From: Branchiostoma floridae | Lineage: Eukaryota > Chordata > Leptocardii > Amphioxiformes > Branchiostomatidae | NCBI RefSeq assembly: GCF_000003815.2 | Contig: NW_023365813.1 | Span: 1-37,974 of the forward strand | Direction of reading: 5' to 3' | Length of the DNA: 37,974 nucleotides | Part shown: positions 34,301-37,974 of the stretch, one piece after another | Layout of the letters: the number at the start of each line of letters is the position of its first letter | Numbering within the stretch: the stretch's first letter is position 1 | Position numbers and translations under genes: made by a program | The notes under the pieces: model-generated | The model's input: only the letters and a program-made list of their open reading frames with translations | What the model was told of the DNA's origin: nothing | Databases searched by the model: none

Positions 34301-37300
34301 TGTGCCCAATTACTTTCTTATAAAAGTCTAACACGATTTGAAATAGAAAAGAATGCAGAGAATAATCTTATTCTAAACCAGTCCTGAGAAGAACTAAACG
34401 ACGTAATGTCATCGAGGCCGAATCCTGTCTGCCACATGATATGTATACAGATACAATATTGCAACAAGAATGGGTTATACCAGGTATGTACAGAGAGTCC
34501 CTGTTATCTAATTATGTTAAGGGAAAGTTGAATCCTTTAACCGCCAATATCACATGATTTCTTATACTTCCAAATAGAATATAGGATCAAACGTGAATAC
34601 AATTTGACTTTTATGTAAAGCTGACATGGGAGTCTGTGGCTAATCTTGCTTCTACGAATATCTGTTTCTATTACAAATCAAAGTCTTCGCGATGTCCAGC
34701 TCTAAGGAATTTCCACATCCGGCTACAGGATACAGATAGTGAATCCAGCTTGTAAAGTACAACTAACATGACTTATAGTATCAGTATGTACAGCTTCTCG
34801 CAACAGCACAAAGTCTCCTTTCTACTAGTGACAGTGCTTCGCTTCTTTTCAGGCTAGTTACGCCCTGATCCCTCACAGCTCTTGCCCTTCCTGTAGTCCA
34901 GTGTTCTCCCAGCTGTTGACACGGCCAGAGAATGTCGACCCGCCTTCTGAAAAAGAGAAAGAATAATCCCATCAAATTTAGCTAAAGCATCCATGTTTGA
35001 TGGATGCGTCCGTCAAAGTAATTAGGGTGTATATGAAAAGAAATGGTGAATGGCTTGTTATACAACAGGAACAAATGCATCTGATTGTGGTATCGCCATT
35101 ATCAGCGTTACATTCCGCATTATCATACCAAAAAAGTCCCCCGGGAGGGCGCGGCAGAAACAGTCTAGCGTTGCATAATTAGTGACAAGGTGTGATCTGC
35201 TTCCCCGGCCGGACTTTGCATTGTGTACGAGACGTCGCATATAAACAAACACGTAAACACCGTTGGAACAGAATGTTCCTATGCGAATAAATCCAGGCTT
35301 GAGACAAACATATGTGTATACAAGTGCTGTTTTGATGATGATTCAAATTTTTCCCAAATAAGTCAACAGTTACTCAGCAAGTATCATGCTTGTGACTTGT
35401 GTTTTGTAAGGCTCCGTTATGTGTTTTCTGATAAGTTTCTGTTCAGCCCAAGTATACCAAAAGCGCTACTAACTACTAGCCAACAAGGAATGTAGTCACA
35501 AAGACGAATTCAAAGCGGGTATTGTTTGGAAACAATCATTGTATAAAACATACCTCGCCGTGAGATGCGCAGGACAGTGATGTAAAATAGCCCCAGGACG
35601 CCGAACTACAAAACAGGGCTGGCTGTTTCAGTCTCTCGATCGCCGTCCCGTCCGTCGACTGCCACTTGAGTTTGGTCACCGCCTCAACATCAACCTACTA
35701 CAGAAGTTCACACACGTGTGTACAAATCCATATCCCGAGTTCAACGTTTCAAAACTCAAAGTTTGAGGTACAAAAAGATTGCGGTCCTCACGGACAACGC
35801 TGACTACCTCCGCTTTATTTTTAAACTGACTGATGTGCAGTCTGATTGGTCAGAGAGACAACGATTGGATTACCCACAATACACCGCCCCAATGTACGGA
35901 TGCAAAAAAATACAGAGTCGCATATTTAAGATATCCCAAGATTACCAACAATGAACTGCTCCAATGGAATCCCCTCCACTGGAGCAATCCACTGGAGCAG
36001 TGCATTGTTGGTAATCTTGCCACGAATGCAGAAAAAAACCATTTCGCATCCTTACGAATCCAAGTATCCTGGTATCTAGCGTAACGTGGATTGTCTCACT
36101 TGTATTGACATTACAAACTGTGGTGTCCGAGGTACAAAAAGGGGGAAAGATATGACCAATCTAAAAAATAAAATATATGCTCAAAAACAAGAGTGCTAGC
36201 CACGCATACATAAAAGTAAGTATCCTTCGGATGCTGTGTTAGCATCCGCCAATTACGTAAGCACACGAATTCCGTGTTTGCATTCACAGCGATTCACGGA
36301 TGCCAACAAATGCGTTACGGCTGTGTATGTGATCCGTGACTTTTGGTAATCTTGGGGATCCGTTAGCATCCGTCAGGGTGTTGCTAATTCGTATACGTCT
36401 GCATCTGAACAGTTTTTGCTGATAAACAATAATCCTGACCGCGTATGCTTTTGTTTACGTTAAAAGTAAAGTATTCATACGAATGCAATGTTTAAATCCG
36501 TTAGTGACTTATAGATACCAACGAATGCGTTACGTATGTGTATAGGGTCCGTAATTTAGGAAGTATCCATACGGATGCAGTGTTCGCATCCGTCACGAAG
36601 CACGTAAGTATACGGGTTCCGTGTTTGCATCCACCGTGAGTTACGGATACCTACGAATGCGTTGCGGATGTAAGTGGGATCCGTCATTTTTTGGGATCCG
36701 TGATGGTTTTTGGGATCCGTCAGCATTTGTCAACATACGTCAGCATCCGGCAGGTGTTGCAAATTGTAATCCGTCAGCATACGTCTACATATTAGGTCCG
36801 TTCGTCTAGTGCCCGCTCCACGTTCGTTATGACGCCGTAACACAAAGATTCCGGCCAGACCAATGTGTATCGCTCCTCTGATTGGTCAGAATGAATCGAC
36901 AATCGACACCGGTGCCGGTGTTGATTCATTCGGATCAATCAGAAGGAGCGATACAGACAAGAAAATAAGGTAAATGGCCAATCAAAAGAAGCGAAACATA
37001 TGCCAGAGCAGAGGGAATAAGTACAGACTGCAGGGGGGAATGGCTCATTGTGTTAACATTGATAATGAGTTTTGTTGTTCTAAACAGCCAAAGACTGCAA
37101 TGTTTCTAATATTTTCTGTGGATATTTTGGTTTCAAAATTTAATCTCTAATCTCCTTACAAATGTATGTACCAAAGAACAAATGTGAATTTTCAGAAATT
37201 CCACAAAGGAATTCACGCGTATAGTACCAAGGGATCTATATGCGCCATACAGGAGTTTGCAAGTTTGGGTAGGCTATATGATAATAACGTTAATAACCCG

Positions 37301-37659
37301 CCTGTTCCTCGGTGTACATGGTGTCATAGCGCCTGGTCCTTTGCTATTACCACCTCATAAAACCGCTCATTACCACCTCTTCGCTCACTCGGTGGTTTTA
37401 TTCGGTGGTTATAGCAAAGAACCAGGCGTTATGACACCATATACACCTCGGGGCGGGTCATTAACCCTTAAGTAATAAATGTTTGTTTTTAAAGGTGCTA
37501 CCCTACGAGTTTCCAACCAGACATCTATTATCTTGGCCCAGCCAACCCAGCCCGGGAAACTACATACACCTTCATGAGGAAGCTGTTCGAGGAGATCCGA
37601 GAGCTTTTCGCGGACGAATATTTCCATGTGGGCGGTGATGAGGCCCGCTTCCAATGCTG
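25361..37659 (+). CDS. Beta-hexosaminidase gene C (GH20, HEXA/HEXB-like), exons 1-7, truncated by the window edge
   Basis: Exons: 25361-25620, 25929-26062, 26486-26595, 26979-27089, 27467-27568, 31941-32092, 37495-37659. Exon lengths equal those of gene B, all splice sites are GT-AG and the frame stays open for 1034 nt; exons 8-13 must lie beyond the window. The start is the first ATG (signal [18 protein letters not shown]); an upstream GTG at 25331 is in frame. By hand count it differs from gene B at 26 of 1034 coding bases, about 12 of them changing the amino acid (for example L to R in exon 3 and V to A at 37644, just after the catalytic Asp-Glu, giving [12 protein letters not shown]). Arg193, Asp222, His276, Asp338 and Glu339 equivalents are present. 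Introns 5 (4372 bp) and 6 (5402 bp) are about nine times longer than in gene B through repeat insertions. Whether it is still spliced and active cannot be told here. Confidence 0.9.
27988..28032. repeat. Copy 2 of the dispersed 'acaagagttcg' repeat
   Basis: Shares acaagag, ctcagacctgcatgaaat-like sequence and a following T-rich block with 37761-37805, and a shorter match with 8301-8336. It sits exactly at the left border of the intron 5 insertion, which suggests it is the end of an inserted element. Confidence 0.45.
28036..28795. other. AT-rich part of the intron 5 insertion, nothing recognised
   Basis: I see no exon, repeat array or clear inverted ends here. Part of the about 3.8 kb insertion. 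Confidence 0.4.
28805..29030. repeat. GC-richer block of repeated 'tcccgctctcgc' words
   Basis: The words 'actcccgct', 'cgggag' and 'agtcccgctctcgc' recur on both strands, and 'ttctctttatacg' is echoed by 'ctctctttacacg' about 100 bp later. GC is clearly above the flanks. It looks like a short degenerate repeat, possibly with inverted parts; no gene. Confidence 0.5.
29031..29765. other. Non-coding part of the intron 5 insertion
   Basis: Low-complexity A-rich sequence with no open frame above about 60 codons. Nothing recognised. Confidence 0.4.
29776..30290. repeat. Degenerate tandem repeat, 'ccctccgtgcaagaatggac' units
   Basis: The key word appears in variant form at about 29779, 29996, 30125 and 30257, each followed at a distance by 'aaaatagaccagtc(c/t)aaaa'. 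Unit spacing varies (about 130-217 bp), so this is an old, eroded array. Confidence 0.65.
30470..31030. repeat. About 162-bp tandem repeat, four units
   Basis: The word (c/t)aggtcattt(g/c)g begins at 30541, 30703, 30866 and 31016, giving periods of 162, 163 and 150 bp. Each unit also carries 'ggggtaca(t/g)gagccaaaa' and 'aaaattaagcattttnttgta'. It is non-coding apart from short open frames caused by the repeat. Confidence 0.85.
31181..31745. repeat. About 138-152 bp tandem repeat, four units
   Basis: 'tcaagttcaaac' starts units at about 31183, 31323, 31475 and 31622. Between them recur 'caaaattgagaattaggc', '(c)acatgtaccaaaaatcat' and 'cgttcnngatacagcgcc'. It directly follows the 162-bp array and ends close to the right border of the insertion. 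Confidence 0.8.
32390..32496 (-). pseudogene. Penelope-like endonuclease remnant in gene C intron 6
   Basis: This is the counterpart of 18946-19186. On the minus strand it reads [20 protein letters not shown] and then YEQELKHP. The upstream half seen in gene B is missing, replaced by a short CACT-rich stretch (32521-32560). Confidence 0.5.
32779..33890. mobile_element. Nested about 1.1 kb element with 17-bp terminal inverted repeats
   Basis: caggtgtgacagcgatc at 32779-32795 is exactly complementary to 33874-33890. Next to both ends come runs of C (left) or G (right) with 'gcgttttcgcccc' / 'ggggcgaaatcgc'. The 8-bp flanks (tttgggat and aatgaaaa) do not match, so no hAT-type duplication is visible. 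No coding frame; non-autonomous. Confidence 0.65.
33721..33890. repeat. G-rich array of self-complementary about 28-35 bp units
   Basis: Units of the form ggggcgagatcgctag followed by tgatttcgcccc are each almost palindromic and follow one another with runs of 6-11 G. They can form hairpins, and the G runs suggest quadruplex potential. This forms the right sub-terminal part of the nested element. Confidence 0.8.
33895..34275. repeat. 72-85 bp tandem repeat, five units ('cggatgcgaagtcgttttt')
   Basis: The key word starts at 33931, 34016, 34089, 34172 and, degraded, 34244. Between them recur 'agggatttctt(t/c)gaatacctggaatga' pieces (each below 20 bp conserved) and 'cccaaaacgg'. The open frames across it come from the repeat. 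Confidence 0.85.
34854..35694 (-). CDS. Two candidate minus-strand exons (3' end of a gene or captured gene fragment)
   Basis: The upstream exon, 35694 down to 35554, encodes 47 residues beginning [20 protein letters not shown] and ends HGE|GTATGT. After a 607-bp intron the next exon starts after an excellent acceptor (ttctttctctttttcag) and runs from 34946 to 34854: 30 residues ([20 protein letters not shown]...) and a TAG stop. Phases agree (0/0), both exons are richer in GC than their flanks, and the upstream exon's acceptor (gtagtag) is weak. No ATG is present, so further upstream exons are needed and I did not find them. It lies inside the 4.7 kb inverted-repeat insertion, opposite to gene C. 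I recognise no domain. It could be a transposon-captured fragment, part of a transposon's own gene, or chance. Confidence 0.35.
35937..36019. repeat. 83-bp imperfect palindrome
   Basis: The left arm from 35937 (caagattaccaacaatg, then ctgctccaatgga) is mirrored by the right arm ending at 36019 (tccactggagcag, then cattgttggtaatcttg). The loop is about 20 bp and repeats part of the arm (actggagca). Probably a foldback or MITE-like remnant. Confidence 0.85.
36240..36800. repeat. Degenerate tandem repeats rich in 'gcatccgt', 'cgaatgcgttacgg' and 'gggatccgt'
   Basis: At least three related blocks (about 36240-36350, 36488-36560 and 36579-36700) share 'caacgaatgcgttacg(g)'-type words, followed by short 'gggatccgt' repeats. 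It resembles sub-terminal repeats of DNA transposons and has similar words near the left end of the big insertion (32700-32760). Confidence 0.65.
36866..36955. repeat. 90-bp palindrome with CCAAT-type words
   Basis: tgtatcgctcctctgattgg and the following tcagaatgaatc are mirrored by gattcattcggatcaatcag plus aaggagcgataca. The centre is caccggtgccggtg near 36905-36920. An echo of 'ccaatcagaagg' is present at 32632 at the other end of the insertion. Likely a foldback piece of the same element. Confidence 0.85.
37294..37460. mobile_element. 167-bp foldback MITE flanked by TTAA
   Basis: The left arm taacccgcc...tgtcatagcgcctggtcctt...attaccacc is mirrored along about 70 bp by the right arm ending ggcgggtca. 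TTAA is present on both sides (37290-37293, 37461-37464), the duplication expected of piggyBac-type insertion. There is no coding capacity. It sits directly beside the right end of the 4.7 kb insertion, 30 bp before gene C exon 7, and is absent from gene B. Confidence 0.75.
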
Positions 37660-37974
37660 GTAATATAAACTCTGATTTCACGTAGTATCCATGTACGGTT
37701 GAAAAAAAGATAGATAGAAGGAGAGACAAAGGTCCGTAGGACACAAGCCTCCGTGAAGTAACAAGAGTCTGAAAACTCAAATCTGCATGAAATATTTTCT
37801 TTTGTGATGGTGCGTATGGTGTGTTATAGGGTTGATATGGTTTGGCGCTTGGCAGAATTATTCCATCATTGTTCAAAACTACACCTTTTTAATGACCTCA
37901 CTATTTCATTTTTATTTCCTATTGTTACACCTGCACCTGGCACATATCACTAAAGTGTACATACAGAGATGACA
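37660..37974. other. Start of gene C intron 7, with copy 3 of the dispersed repeat
   Basis: The first about 60 bp match gene B intron 7. From about 37722 the two diverge, and 37761-37805 carries the acaagag...ctgcatgaaat repeat also seen at 27988. No exon 8 is present before the window ends. Confidence 0.7.

Larger units (their letters stand above)
32608..37284. mobile_element. About 4.7 kb insertion with 13-bp terminal inverted repeats in gene C intron 6
   Basis: Left end ttatcatatagcc (32608-32620) is the exact inverse complement of the right end ggctatatgataa (37272-37284). Both are flanked by TAA (32605-32607 and 37285-37287), a 3-bp duplication of the TWA type used by PIF/Harbinger transposons. 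Gene B intron 6 lacks the whole segment: its 'gaagtataagtaataaatg' is interrupted here. There is no transposase-like frame inside. It contains a nested inverted-repeat element, tandem arrays, palindromes and two minus-strand candidate exons. The superfamily call rests only on the TAA and is tentative. Confidence 0.55.

Overview
This is animal nuclear genomic DNA: spliced genes with GT-AG introns, a moderate GC content and many transposon remnants. Encoded proteins, compact introns of about 200-700 bp and the repeat style suggest an invertebrate deuterostome. I lean towards amphioxus (Branchiostoma), but that is inference.

The core of the window is a head-to-tail array of three beta-N-acetylhexosaminidase genes (glycoside hydrolase family 20, HEXA/HEXB-like), all on the + strand. 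Gene A (6075-14607, 13 coding exons, 594 aa) and gene B (15801-22432, 13 coding exons, 599 aa) are complete, and every splice phase closes. Gene C (25361-37659 and beyond) has coding exons 1-7 here and runs off the right edge. All key GH20 active-site residues inside the window are kept. A and B both end in a hydrophobic tail absent from the human lysosomal subunits, which suggests membrane (possibly GPI) anchoring.

Gene C arose by tandem duplication of a unit of about 9.59 kb (14593-24179). The unit began inside the last exon of gene A, and a 15-bp scar of that exon, including the stop codon, sits at 24180-24194. B and C differ at 26 of 1034 compared coding bases (hand count). After duplication, gene C intron 5 grew to 4.4 kb and intron 6 to 5.4 kb by insertion of tandem-repeat arrays and nested terminal-inverted-repeat elements.

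Other content, left to right: a foldback repeat cluster (540-1609); a probable small three-exon gene with a TATA box encoding a 63-aa arginine-rich leucine-zipper-like protein (2780-3909); GT-rich minisatellites; gene A with a 1.2 kb inverted-end element in intron 11; gene B with a decayed Penelope-like endonuclease fragment in intron 6 and a perfect hairpin beside a TCATA microsatellite in intron 9; a LINE reverse-transcriptase C-terminal fragment between B and C; and a minus-strand pair of candidate exons (34854-35694) inside the intron 6 insertion of gene C. I saw no tRNA, rRNA or CRISPR features.
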